A stretch of 64,000 nucleotides of DNA from JAGVSZ01 sp035456405 (GTDB taxonomy: Bacteria > Pseudomonadota > Gammaproteobacteria > Burkholderiales > SG8-39): positions 1 through 64,000 of the forward strand of contig DATIDG010000027.1 in NCBI GenBank assembly GCA_035456405.1, read 5' to 3'. The notes below the pieces were generated by a model. That model saw nothing but the letters and a program-made list of their open reading frames with translations, was not told the origin of the DNA and ran no database searches. Both the position numbers and the translations under genes were made by a program. Shown piece by piece: positions 33,160 to 43,737 of the stretch. Numbering within the stretch: position 1 is the first letter of the stretch; each line of letters begins with the position of its first letter.

Positions 33160-34140
33160 ATGTTCGGGATCGAGACGGGGTTGGTGGGGGGCTTCGGGTT
33201 GCTCATTCTCGTGGTGGTTGGGCTGGTCCTCGTCTTGTATCTGGTGCCCATCCCGCTGTGGATCGCTGCATGGGCCTCCGGGGCGTACGTGGGGCTGCTC
33301 ACCCTGATCGGCATGCGCCTGCGCCGCGTTCCACCCACCACAGTGGTCACGGCGCGTATCAGCGCGGTGAAGGCCGGCATCGACATCTCCATCAACGACC
33401 TGGAAGCCCACTTTCTTGCGGGCGGCAACGTCGTGAGGGTTGTGAACGCCATGATCTCGGCCGACAAGGCCAACATTCCTTTGCCCTTCAAGCGCGCCGC
33501 GGCCATCGATCTGGCCGGACGCAATGTGCTGGAAGCGGTACAGATGTCGGTCCTCCCCAAGGTAATCGAGACGCCGAAGATCGCGGCAGTAGCCAAGGAC
33601 GGTATCCAACTCATCGCCGTTTCGCGAGTGACGGTCCGCACCAACATCGACCGGCTGGTGGGAGGGGCTGGCGAGGAGACGATCATCGCACGCGTCGGAG
33701 AAGGCATGGTGAGCACGATCGGGTCGGCTGCGAGCCACAAGAGCGTGCTCGAGAATCCGGATCACATCTCCAAGCACGTCCTGAGCAAGGGCTTGGACTC
33801 GGGAACGGCCTACGAGATCCTGTCCATCGACATCGCCGACGTGGACGTTGGCGAGAACATCGGCGCCAAGCTTCAGATTGACCAGGCGAACGCCGACAAG
33901 CAGATCGCCCAGGCCAAGGCCGAAGAGCGCCGCGCCATGGCCGTCGCCCTGGAGCAGGAAATGCGGGCGCGAGTGGTCGAGGCGGAAGCCGAGGTGCCGC
34001 GTGCCATGGCCGAGGCCTTCCGCCGGGGCAACATGGGCATCATGGACTATTACCGGATGAAGAACTTGCAGGCCGATACGGCCATGCGAGATGAAATCGC
34101 CAGCACCGGCGATGGCCCCGGTGCCGCCCCTAAGACCTAG
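33160..34140 (+). CDS. floA: flotillin-like protein FloA
   Basis: A 326-residue FloA/YqfA (UPF0365) protein. It has a hydrophobic N-terminal hairpin (about residues 8-50), a PHB-like domain (RRVPPTTVVTARI through ENIGAKLQID) and a C-terminal Ala/Glu-rich helix. It organises membrane microdomains together with NfeD proteins. It starts three bases after nfeD, so the two are co-expressed. Length is normal and nothing is missing. Confidence 0.96.
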   Translation: MFGIETGLVGGFGLLILVVVGLVLVLYLVPIPLWIAAWASGAYVGLLTLIGMRLRRVPPTTVVTARISAVKAGIDISINDLEAHFLAGGNVVRVVNAMISADKANIPLPFKRAAAIDLAGRNVLEAVQMSVLPKVIETPKIAAVAKDGIQLIAVSRVTVRTNIDRLVGGAGEETIIARVGEGMVSTIGSAASHKSVLENPDHISKHVLSKGLDSGTAYEILSIDIADVDVGENIGAKLQIDQANADKQIAQAKAEERRAMAVALEQEMRARVVEAEAEVPRAMAEAFRRGNMGIMDYYRMKNLQADTAMRDEIASTGDGPGAAPKT

Positions 34141-34151
34141 GGCAGACGACC

Positions 34152-34520
34152 ATGAAGAGCTTCCCGCCTGAACTGCTCATCGTCTTGTTTGTTCTTGCAG
34201 TAGCGCTTGTTCAGCTCTTGCTGAAGTTAATGCGAGCCCGACGGCAGCCGCCTCCTGAATCTGCTGAGGATGAGACGCGCCTGGAAGCTCCGGAGCCGGC
34301 GTGGAGGAGTGCGCAGCCAACACCTCCGGCGCGTTCGGTGCCGAGCGTGTCCGAAATCCGCTTCGGTCGCTCCGCTGTGGCCACCGCCTCCATCCCGTCC
34401 CCGAGAGGTCGGTTCGCCAGGAGATCGCTCATGGGAAACCGACGGGATATGCAGAATGCGATCGTCATCGCTGCGATCGTGGGGCCTTGCCGCGCGCTCG
34501 AGCCGCACGACATCCGGTAG
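34152..34520 (+). CDS. small single-helix membrane protein of the nfeD-floA operon
   Basis: A 122-residue protein with one N-terminal membrane helix (ELLIVLFVLAVALVQLLLKL), a Pro/Ser-rich linker and a conserved-looking C-terminus RRSLMGNRRDMQNAIVIAAI followed by GPCRALEPHD. I have seen similar third genes after nfeD-floA pairs, and the 11-bp gap supports an operon. A role in the flotillin complex is inferred, not shown. Confidence 0.75.
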   Translation: MKSFPPELLIVLFVLAVALVQLLLKLMRARRQPPPESAEDETRLEAPEPAWRSAQPTPPARSVPSVSEIRFGRSAVATASIPSPRGRFARRSLMGNRRDMQNAIVIAAIVGPCRALEPHDIR

Positions 34521-34648
34521 TTGCGCGCGATCGGAAACGCGTCGACTCTTCTGCGGTAAAGCGCGGAGCCAGAGATAGCGGAGCCAAGATCCTGGTGCCG
34601 GCAGGTCGCGCGAGGGGCCGTCGCACGCAATTCCAACCGAGGAGGCCC

Positions 34649-35215
34649 ATGACCTATGACCGTCGCACTCCACCGGCGCTCTGCAGCGGAGCCGAGCTCG
34701 AACTCGTGCTCGCCAGCTTCGCCGCCGATCCCGCCGGCTCATCTCCGGCGCGCCTGAAATCGAGCATCGCGCGGGCCCGGCGCCTGCGCGACAAGTACCG
34801 CGACCTCCTGCGGCGCCAGCGCCTGGCCACCCGTGCGCGCACCGGCAGCAAGCTCGGCGCGCGCCCGGACGCGAACGCGCGCACTGCGCAGAAGGTCCGC
34901 CTGTTCGAGGAGACGCTCGCGCGCTTCACGCAGCAGCTCCACAAGCTCGAGACGGCGGCGCGGAAGATCGCCCGGGCGAAGCGCCCAGCGGCGCGCGGCG
35001 CGGCGCCCAAGATCGCCGCGCCCAAGGCGCAGGCACGCGGCCCGAAGCAGCCGCGGCGCCCGCCCGTCGTCCCGCGCACCGGGTTCGTGAGCGAGCGGGC
35101 GCGGCAGGCAAGCCGCAGGCAGCGGCTGCAGAACCTGCGCGCGAAATCGGTCCAGGCGCACGTCCGCGCGCAGGGCCGGCGCAACCAGGCCCGGCGCGAC
35201 GCGCGCTCGCGGTGA
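34649..35215 (+). CDS. strongly basic helical protein, function unknown
   Basis: A 188-residue protein. The first half is helical and probably coiled coil (ARLKSSIARARRLRDKYRDL and the segment to about residue 110). The second half is Lys/Arg/Ala/Pro-rich with very high positive charge, ending SRR...RRDARSR. A GAGGAGG ribosome site precedes ATG 34649. It could bind nucleic acid, as histone-like tails do. I do not recognise the family, and high GC favours such long frames, so confidence is moderate. Confidence 0.65.
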   Translation: MTYDRRTPPALCSGAELELVLASFAADPAGSSPARLKSSIARARRLRDKYRDLLRRQRLATRARTGSKLGARPDANARTAQKVRLFEETLARFTQQLHKLETAARKIARAKRPAARGAAPKIAAPKAQARGPKQPRRPPVVPRTGFVSERARQASRRQRLQNLRAKSVQAHVRAQGRRNQARRDARSR

Positions 35216-35235
35216 CGGCAAGGGCGCGTGGCCGA

Positions 35236-35473
35236 GCCCTCGTTCGTCGAACTGCTGGATCGGGGCTGGGGATCCCGGCGGCGGATCGCGAGCGCGTCTT
35301 TCGCCGCTTCCAGCGCGGTGGCGCGTCCGCGACACCCGGGAGCGGCCTCGGGCTGGCGATCGCCGAGGAGGTTGTCAAGCAACATTCCGGCAGGACCAAG
35401 CTCGGCGACGGCAGCGGCGGAAGCGGGGCTCAAGGTGACGGTACGCCTGCCGGTCGCGCGCGCCTCGAGCTGA
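35236..35473 (+). pseudogene. histidine kinase C-terminal (HATPase) remnant
   Basis: The plus strand carries the end of a sensor-kinase ATPase domain: LLDRG, then GLGIPAADRERVFRRFQRGG with the G1/F region, ATPGSGLGLAIAEEVVKQHSG with the G2 box, and finally GLKVTVRLPVA. The pieces lie in two frames, so at least two frameshifts are needed (near 35268 and 35415). The sensor, HisKA and N-box regions are absent. It is an eroded gene end next to the malic enzyme. Confidence 0.8.
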
Positions 35474-35595
35474 CCCGCGACGCGGACGCTCAACTGGCCT
35501 GCGACGGCACCGCGCTTGCGCGACGATTCGATCGCTCTTGGGCAACGATGCTGTCGGCCGCTCCGCCGCCCCGGCTTCGGTGGTGTGCGAGCCGG

Positions 35596-37215
35596 CTACG
35601 GCGACCGATCGAAGTAGGCCGCCGCGTACATGCTCTGCCGGATGAATGCACCGAGGTCCGGCGGACGCGATCGTGTCGCGAGGCGCGACTCGTAGGCGAC
35701 CTCGGCGACGGCAGTTGCGACCGCCAGGGCGACCTGGCGCATCCGTGCCGCAGGCGGGAAGACGCGGCCGGCTGCGAGATCGTCTGACGTTACCTGCGCG
35801 GCAAGTGCCTGAGCCGCCGCGAAGTACATCTCGTCAGTGACGCGCGTCGATCGCGTCGCGAGCACGCCGAGCCCGAGTCCGGGGAATATGAACGAGTTGT
35901 TGGCCTGGCCGGTGGCGTACGTCCGGCCCTCCAGCGTGACGGGCGCGAACGGGCTGCCGGCGGCGAAGATCGCACGACCGCGCGTTGCGCTGTACGCCTG
36001 CTCGGCGGTGCACTCCGCCTTCGACGTGGGATTGGACAGGGCGAAGACGATCGGCCGCTCGTTGTGTCGCGCCATCGCGGCGAGCACCGGCGCAGTGAAG
36101 GCCCCCGTCTGGCCGCTCGCGCCGATGAGCGCGGTGGGCCGGATCGCCTCGACGGCGGCCAGCAGGTCGGGGACCGGCGCATGGTCCTGCGCGAAGGGGC
36201 GCTTGTGCTCGGCGAGATCGGCGCGACCGCGCGTCACCAGGCCCTTCGAGTCGATGAACCAGCAGCGCCGCCGGGCTTCCCCCTCGGGAAGCCCCGCACG
36301 CATCAGCGCGGCCGACACGATCTTGCCGATGCCGAGGTTCGCCTCGCCTGCGCCGAAGAAGAGCAGGCGCTGATCCGCGAGGCGGGCGCCAGTGATGCGC
36401 AGCGCCGTGGAAAGCCCGGCGAGGCCCATCGCGCCGGTGCCCTGGATGTCGTCGTTGAACGAGCAGACGCGGTTCCGGTAGCGGGCGAGCAGGCGGAACG
36501 CATTGACGTTCCCGAAATCCTCGAACTGCACGAGCACGCCGGGATACGCCTCCTGCGCGGCCACGACGAACTCCTCGATCAGCGCGTCGTAATCCGGCCC
36601 GGCGAGTCGCGGCATGCGCGTCCCGACATAGAAGGGATCGCTGCGCACGGACTCGGTGTCGGTCCCGACGTCGAGCATCACCGGAAGGCACTGCGCCGGA
36701 TCGACGCCCGCGCAGGCGACGTAGAGCCCGAGCTTGCCGATCGGAATGCCCATCCCGTTCGCACCCAGGTCGCCGAGGCCGAGGATGCGGCCGCCGTCGG
36801 TCACGACGATGATCGCGACGTCCTTCTGCGGCCACTCGGCGAGCGCCGCCGCAATCCGCCCGCGCTCGCGCGCCGAAAGGTACAGGCCCCGCGGGCACTG
36901 GTAGATCCGGCTCCACGCCAGGCACGCCTCGCCGACAGTGGGCGTATACACGAGCGGCAAAGTCTCCTCGAGGTTGTCGATCAGCGTGCGGAAGAACAGC
37001 GTCTCGTTGTCGTTCTGGATGCCAGCGAGATAGATGTACTTCTCGAGCGCCGAAGACTTGCCGCGCAGGTTGACGAGCACGCGGGCGACCTGCTCGTCGA
37101 GCGTCTCGACGCGCGGCGGGACGAGGCCGGTCAGGCCGAGTCGCGCGCGCTCGCCGGCCGTGAACGCCGTGCCCCGGTTGAGGAGCGGATCGCGCAGCAC
37201 GTCGATGGCTTTCAT
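35596..37215 (-). CDS. NAD-type malic enzyme
   Basis: A 539-residue malic enzyme of the long (SfcA/MaeA) class, which oxidatively decarboxylates malate to pyruvate. Visible are the YTPTVGEACLAWSRIYQ block, the metal/substrate region VQFEDFGNVNAF with FNDDIQGT, and the nucleotide motif FGAGEANLGIGKI. ATG 37215 gives the usual family start near LLNRGTAFT. It is the last gene of the acsA-to-malic-enzyme operon and would supply pyruvate to the dehydrogenase genes upstream. A fragment of a related gene lies at 23118-23317. Confidence 0.95.
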   Translation of the reverse strand: MKAIDVLRDPLLNRGTAFTAGERARLGLTGLVPPRVETLDEQVARVLVNLRGKSSALEKYIYLAGIQNDNETLFFRTLIDNLEETLPLVYTPTVGEACLAWSRIYQCPRGLYLSARERGRIAAALAEWPQKDVAIIVVTDGGRILGLGDLGANGMGIPIGKLGLYVACAGVDPAQCLPVMLDVGTDTESVRSDPFYVGTRMPRLAGPDYDALIEEFVVAAQEAYPGVLVQFEDFGNVNAFRLLARYRNRVCSFNDDIQGTGAMGLAGLSTALRITGARLADQRLLFFGAGEANLGIGKIVSAALMRAGLPEGEARRRCWFIDSKGLVTRGRADLAEHKRPFAQDHAPVPDLLAAVEAIRPTALIGASGQTGAFTAPVLAAMARHNERPIVFALSNPTSKAECTAEQAYSATRGRAIFAAGSPFAPVTLEGRTYATGQANNSFIFPGLGLGVLATRSTRVTDEMYFAAAQALAAQVTSDDLAAGRVFPPAARMRQVALAVATAVAEVAYESRLATRSRPPDLGAFIRQSMYAAAYFDRSP

Positions 37216-37238
37216 GGGACCTCCCGAACCCGACCCGC

Positions 37239-37484
37239 TCAGCCGACCTTGCGCTTCAGGTAGGCGAGGAGGTCGTTCATCGTGACGAGCTTCTCGTAAT
37301 CGGCCTCTGGGATCTCGACCGCGAGCTTCGCGTGCAGCGCGTCGAGCAGGTTGAGCCAGTCCATCGAATCGAGGTCGACCTGGTCGCGCAGCGGCGTCCC
37401 CGCCTCGAGGTCGGCGGGCTTGATCTCGGGAGCGATGCGATGCAGGGCATCGAAGACGGCGTTGCGCAGGGCCTGTTCGTCCAT
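37239..37484 (-). CDS. acyl carrier protein
   Basis: An 81-residue carrier protein with the phosphopantetheine attachment Ser S40 in DLDSMDW and the usual four-helix pattern and acidic surface. It lies between the E2 gene (18 bp) and the malic enzyme gene (23 bp), so it is operonic with them. It is not the housekeeping acpP, which normally sits in the fab cluster. Its presence beside a dehydrogenase complex and an acyl-CoA synthetase suggests a dedicated acyl-transfer role; this is inference. Confidence 0.93.
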   Translation of the reverse strand: MDEQALRNAVFDALHRIAPEIKPADLEAGTPLRDQVDLDSMDWLNLLDALHAKLAVEIPEADYEKLVTMNDLLAYLKRKVG

Positions 37485-37502
37485 TTCCGTTGTTCCTTCT
37501 GA

Positions 37503-38699
37503 TTAGCCGGTGCCGGTATCGAGCTTCTCGGGGTCCTGCAGCGCTCGCGCGAGCTCGACGAGAAAGAGCGCGCCGCGGTGTCCGTCGCTCGCGCGATGGT
37601 CGGCGGAGAGGCTCGCGGTGAGGACCGGCGCAACGACGACCTTGCCGTCCTCGACCCACGGCCGCTGGGTGATCTTGCCGAAGCCGATCAGCGCGACCTG
37701 CGGCGGATAGATCACGCCATGCACGAGGTCGACGCCCTGGTCGCCGAGGTTGGTCACCGTCACGGTGGCATCGCTCATCTCCGAGCTCCGGAGCGTGAGC
37801 GCGCGCGCCCGGCCGACGAGGTCCGACAGCGCGCGCATGAGCTCGTCGAGACCCTTCCTATCCACGTCGCGGATCGCGGGCGCGATGAGCCCGCCCTGGC
37901 GGAGCGAGATCGCGACGCCGAGGTGGATGCCGGCCCCGGGCACGAACGCGCCGTCGCGGAAGAACCCGTTCAGCTCGGGATACCGCTTCAGCGCGAGGGC
38001 GACCGCCTTGAGCAGCGGCACGGCCATCAGGACGCGCTCGGTCACGGACCGCTGTTCGTTGCGCGCGGTCAGCCACTGGCTCGCACGGGCGAGCGGGATG
38101 TCGGTGGCGAGGTAGTAGTGCGGAATCTCGCGCTTGGAGCGCGCCATCGCTGCAGCGATCGCGCGGCGCATCTCCGTGGCCCGGTCCGGTGGTTGCGCCG
38201 CGGCGGCAGCCGCCTTCTCGACGTCCTCGATAGTGATCGCGCCGTGCGGACCGGTGCCGGTAACTACCGCGAGGTCGACGTTGAGGTCGCGCGCCCGCTG
38301 ACGCGCCGCCGGCGAGGCGCGTACGCGCGCTTCGGCCGATGGCGGCGCCGGGGCGGGCACGAGGCCGGGCACCGGCGCAGGGGAGGGGGCAGCGGGCGGG
38401 GCGGCGGCCTTGGCTTCCGCCGCCATGCGGCGTTTCTCCTCCTCGGCGTGCTCCGGCGTTTCGCCGGGCTCCAGGAGGTGCGCAATGACCGTCCCGACCG
38501 GCAGCGTCTCCTTGGGCTCGTGCATCAGCTCGTAGATCGTGCCTTCCTCCCAGATCTCCACGTCGATCGCGGACTTGGACGTATCGACCACCGCGACGAC
38601 GTCGCCCTTCTTCACGCGGTCGCCCGGCTTCACCTTCCACTCGAGCAGCGTGCCCTCGTCCATCTCGGCGCCGAGGGAGGGGAGCTTGAACTCGATCAT
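37503..38699 (-). CDS. 2-oxoacid dehydrogenase E2 (dihydrolipoamide acyltransferase)
   Basis: A 398-residue E2. It has one N-terminal lipoyl domain (about residues 1-78, lipoyl Lys K42 in DTSKSA), an Ala/Pro-rich linker and a peripheral-subunit-binding domain (about residues 127-165, ASPAARQRARDLNVDL). The C-terminal catalytic domain ends with the active-site stretch ADHRASDGHRG. It transfers the acyl group from E1 to CoA. It follows the E1beta gene directly. An E3 gene is not seen nearby, so a shared lipoamide dehydrogenase is assumed. Confidence 0.95.
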   Translation of the reverse strand: MIEFKLPSLGAEMDEGTLLEWKVKPGDRVKKGDVVAVVDTSKSAIDVEIWEEGTIYELMHEPKETLPVGTVIAHLLEPGETPEHAEEEKRRMAAEAKAAAPPAAPSPAPVPGLVPAPAPPSAEARVRASPAARQRARDLNVDLAVVTGTGPHGAITIEDVEKAAAAAAQPPDRATEMRRAIAAAMARSKREIPHYYLATDIPLARASQWLTARNEQRSVTERVLMAVPLLKAVALALKRYPELNGFFRDGAFVPGAGIHLGVAISLRQGGLIAPAIRDVDRKGLDELMRALSDLVGRARALTLRSSEMSDATVTVTNLGDQGVDLVHGVIYPPQVALIGFGKITQRPWVEDGKVVVAPVLTASLSADHRASDGHRGALFLVELARALQDPEKLDTGTG

Positions 38700-38709
38700 C
38701 GTGCGGCGC

Positions 38710-39687
38710 TCACGTCTTGCCGAGCAACTGCTTGACCGCAGCGACGATCTTGGGGGGCTGCGGCAAGGCGGCGTCCTCGAGGTGCTTCGCGTACGGAATG
38801 GGCACCTCCTCGCTGCAAACCCGGGCGACCGGCGCGTCGAGATCGTAGAAGGCCTGCTCCATGATGCGCGCCATGACCTCGGCGGCCAGGCTGCCGGTGC
38901 GCCAGCCCTCGTCGACCACGACCGCGCGGCGGGTCCTGCGCACCGAGGCCATGATCGTCGCGTCGTCGAGCGGACGCAGCACGCGCAGGTCGACCACCTC
39001 GGCCTCGACGCCCTCCGCTGCGAGCTGTCGCGCGGCCTCGAGCGCCTTCCAGACGGTTCCGGCGTACGCGACCAGCGTGACGTCGCGCCCGGGACGCAGG
39101 ACCTTCGCCGAGGCGATGTCGACGTCGCGCCAGGGCTCGGAGAGCTCGCCTTCGAAGTTGTAGAGCAGCGCGTGCTCGAAGATCACCACCGGGTCGGGAT
39201 CCGCGAGGGCGGGCTTGAGCATGCCGCGCGCGTCGTCGATCGTTGCGGGCGCGATCACCTTGATCCCGGGCACGTGCGCGTACCAGTTCTCGAGGCTGTG
39301 CGAATGCTGTGCGGCGAGTTGCCGGCCGGCGCCGGTCGCCATGCGGACCACCAGCGGGACGCTGAACTGTCCGCCCGACATGTGCCGGTAGAGCGCTGCG
39401 GTATTCACGATCTGGTCGAGCGCGAGCAGGCTGAAGTTGACCGTCATGACCTCGACAATGGGGCGCATGCCGCCGAGCGCGGCGCCGATCCCCGTGCCGA
39501 CGAAGGCGAGCTCCGAGAGCGGCGTGTCCCGGATGCGCTCCGGTCCGAACTCCTCGAGGAAGCCCTTCGAAACGGCGTAGGTGCCGCCGTATTTGCCGAC
39601 GTCCTCGCCCATCAGGAACACGCGCGGGTCGGTCGCGAGCGCATCGCGGAGACCCTGCCGGACCGCCTCGCGATAGGTCATCTTCAT
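38710..39687 (-). CDS. 2-oxoacid dehydrogenase E1 beta subunit
   Basis: A 325-residue transketolase-like subunit. It contains MTYREAVRQGLRDAL, the GEDVGKYGGTYAVSKG loop and the conserved DTPLSELAFVGTGIGAAL block that contacts the cofactor of the alpha subunit. With E1alpha it forms the decarboxylating part of a pyruvate- or acetoin-type dehydrogenase. ATG 39687 overlaps the E1alpha stop by four bases, so the two subunits are translationally coupled. Confidence 0.95.
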   Translation of the reverse strand: MKMTYREAVRQGLRDALATDPRVFLMGEDVGKYGGTYAVSKGFLEEFGPERIRDTPLSELAFVGTGIGAALGGMRPIVEVMTVNFSLLALDQIVNTAALYRHMSGGQFSVPLVVRMATGAGRQLAAQHSHSLENWYAHVPGIKVIAPATIDDARGMLKPALADPDPVVIFEHALLYNFEGELSEPWRDVDIASAKVLRPGRDVTLVAYAGTVWKALEAARQLAAEGVEAEVVDLRVLRPLDDATIMASVRRTRRAVVVDEGWRTGSLAAEVMARIMEQAFYDLDAPVARVCSEEVPIPYAKHLEDAALPQPPKIVAAVKQLLGKT

Positions 39688-40675
39688 CGCGCCGGCTCCG
39701 TGTGCACGTCGCGGGCGAGGTCCTCTACCGGCTCCCAGGTGCCCGCCTCGGCGAAGGCCACTGCCGCCTCGACCTCGTGCGTGGCCGCGGCGTCGATGGC
39801 GAGGAAATCGTCCTCGGTGAGCCTGCCCTCCGCCTTGAGGCGATTGGTGAGGTTGTGGATCGGCCCGCGCTTCTTCCACGCCTCGACCTCCGCCTTGTCG
39901 CGGTACAGGTCCGGGTCGAACATGGAGTGCGCGCGATAGCGGTAGGTCTGGAACTCGACGAAGAACGGCCCGTCGCCGCGGCGCACGTACTCGACCGCCT
40001 GCTTCGCGCCTTCGTGGACGGCGACGACGTCCATGCCGTCGACCTTCAGCGTGGGAACCTTGAACGCGGCGGCCTTGACGCAGAGGTCGGTCTGGGACTC
40101 GGACCGCGCCAGCGCGGTGCCCATCGCGTACAGGTTGTTTTCGCAGAAGAAGGCGACCGGCAGCTTCCAGAGCGCCGCGAGGTTCATCGACTCGTGGAAG
40201 GCGCCCTCGGCCACCGCGCCCTCGCCGAAGAAGACGGCGGTCACGCGCTGCCGCCCCTGCATCTTGTCCGCGAGCGCGAGGCCGACTGCGAGCGGCAGCC
40301 CGCCGCCGACGATCGCGTTGCCGCCGTAGAGCCGGGTCGCGGCGTCGAAGACGTGCATCGAGCCGCCGCGGCCGCGCGAGCAGCCCTCGCGCTTGCCGTA
40401 CATCTCCGCCATGACGGCGTTCGCGCTCACGCCGCGCGTCAGCGCGTGCCCGTGCTCGCGATAGGTGGCGACGATCGCGTCCTCGGGCGCGAGGGCGTTG
40501 ATCGCCCCGGCCGCGACCGCCTCTTCGCCGATGTAGAGGTGCAGGAAGCCGCGGATCTTCTGCTGCCCGTAGAGGTCCGCGCAGCGCTCCTCGAAGCGGC
40601 GGATGCGCACCATGTCGCGCAGCATCGCAATCGCGAGCTCGCGCGGGACGGTCACCGGCTTCAACGAGCCCTCAC

Positions 40676-40679
<4 letters not shown>
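39684..40679 (-). CDS. 2-oxoacid dehydrogenase E1 alpha subunit
   Basis: A 331-residue ThDP-binding subunit with IRRFEERCADLYGQQKIRGF, the RGRGGSMH active-site His region and the ThDP motif G152-E-G154...ENNLYAMGT. The usual Asp of GDG is Glu (E153), a variant that I believe also occurs in related pyruvate-type E1 proteins. The pattern fits pyruvate or acetoin dehydrogenase; sequence alone does not choose. ATG 40679 overlaps the acsA stop, continuing the tight coupling of the operon. Confidence 0.94.
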
Positions 40680-42439
<1,760 letters not shown>

Positions 42440-42522
42440 GAAAAACCCTCCATTTGGGCCCGCGCATGGCTCGGCCGCCAGCGCCGCCTCGACCCAGTAT
42501 CGAACCTTGGCCGAATCCCCGT

Positions 42523-42536
42523 TTGACGCGGGTCAA
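42523..42536. promoter_or_regulatory. FNR/CRP-like palindrome upstream of acsA
   Basis: TTGACGCGGGTCAA, 83 bp from the acsA start codon, in the 292-bp intergenic region shared with the divergent Bug gene. Arms TTGAC and GTCAA are perfect. Confidence 0.55.
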
Positions 42537-42649
42537 GCAGGCGCCCGCCGTCGATCCGGGGCAGGCGCGCTCCCTGGCGTCGACGGCTCCAGCCCTCGCC
42601 GTTTAGGAGGGCGCTGCGCCGCATCATGCCGATGACAGGGGCCGGTCGT

Positions 42650-42663
42650 TTGACGGCCGTCAA
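42650..42663. promoter_or_regulatory. FNR/CRP-like palindrome upstream of the Bug gene
   Basis: TTGACGGCCGTCAA, fully palindromic including the spacer, 68 bp before ATG 42732. Two operators of this class thus lie between the divergent operons, 113 bp apart. Confidence 0.6.
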
Positions 42664-42731
42664 ACCGCCCATGGCGATCGGGGCGCAGATTGGAAAGCAT
42701 CACCCCGAGAGAGAAAGAGGAGGATGCCGTG

Positions 42732-43694
42732 ATGAACGCGCGCATACGATGGGTTGCTCCCTGCTTCATCGGCCTTGCCGCGGCGCTGGGCCTGTCGGCT
42801 CCGGGCCTCGCACAGCAGTTCCCCACGAAGGAAGTCCAGATCATCATCCCGTACGCCGCAGGCGGGGCGACGGACCTCGTGTTCCGCGCGCTCGCGGCCA
42901 GTTCCCAGAAGTACCTCGGGAAGGCCGTGGTCGTGATGAACAAGCCCGGCGGTGGCGGGGCAGTCGGCTTCACCGACGCGAAGCAGGCCAAGCCGGACGG
43001 CTACACGCTCGTGACTGCGATCACCCCGATCACGATCCTGCCGCACCAGGTGAAGACCGCGTTCACCTACCGCGACTTCGAGCCGATCATCAACGTGGTG
43101 CAGGACCCGGCGATGTTCCAGGTCCGGTCCGACGCGCCGTGGAAGACGCTGCAAGAATTCGTCGACTACGCGCGCAAGAACCCGGGGATGATCACGGTCG
43201 GCAACTCGGGCGCGGGCGGCGGCGTGCACCTCATCGCGCTCGCCTTCGAGCGGGCCGCCGGGGTCAAGTTCAACCACATCCCGTTCGCCGGCGGCGGCCC
43301 GTCGGTCACCGCGCTGCTCGGCGGACACGTGAACGCCGTCTCGGTGTCACCGCCGGAAGGCATCCCGCACGTGAAGGCGGGGAAGCTGCGCATCATCGCG
43401 CTCTTCTCCGAGAAGCGGATGGCGGACTTCCCGGACGTGCCGACGGTGAGCGAGCAGGGCATCGCTTTCACGATGGGGCAGTGGCGCGGTCTCGCCGCGC
43501 CGAAAGGAACGCCGCCCGAGGTCGTCAAGTCGCTGCACGACGCGTTCAAGAAAGGCATGGAGGATCCGGCGTTCGTCAAGAACGCGGCCGACATGAGCGT
43601 CGCGCTGGCCTACGTCGGGCCGGCGGACTTCGGGAAGCTGATGGCCGCGGACGACGCGCGGTACGCGAAGCTCGTGGCCGAGATCAAGAAGTAG
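42732..43694 (+). CDS. tripartite tricarboxylate transporter substrate-binding protein (Bug/TctC)
   Basis: A 320-residue periplasmic binding protein. It has a signal peptide (cleavage near GLAQQFP) and Bug-family blocks VQIIIPYAAGGATDLVFRAL, NKPGGGGAVGF and the loop VGNSGAGGGVHLIALAFE. It captures carboxylates or related small molecules for a TctAB-type system. ATG 42732 follows an AGGAGG ribosome site. The membrane components TctB and TctA lie 2.2 kb downstream after two other genes, so it probably serves them. Confidence 0.93.
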   Translation: MNARIRWVAPCFIGLAAALGLSAPGLAQQFPTKEVQIIIPYAAGGATDLVFRALAASSQKYLGKAVVVMNKPGGGGAVGFTDAKQAKPDGYTLVTAITPITILPHQVKTAFTYRDFEPIINVVQDPAMFQVRSDAPWKTLQEFVDYARKNPGMITVGNSGAGGGVHLIALAFERAAGVKFNHIPFAGGGPSVTALLGGHVNAVSVSPPEGIPHVKAGKLRIIALFSEKRMADFPDVPTVSEQGIAFTMGQWRGLAAPKGTPPEVVKSLHDAFKKGMEDPAFVKNAADMSVALAYVGPADFGKLMAADDARYAKLVAEIKK

Positions 43695-43737
43695 CGGCGC
43701 GGCGGTTGCCGCGACTGCAACAAGGAGGACACACGTC

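Noticed and set aside
42523..42663. The TTGAC boxes as ordinary sigma-70 -35 elements
   Set aside because: Each is part of a 14-bp palindrome, and the same pattern recurs at six other places; a -35 box alone would not be symmetric. A dual role is not excluded.
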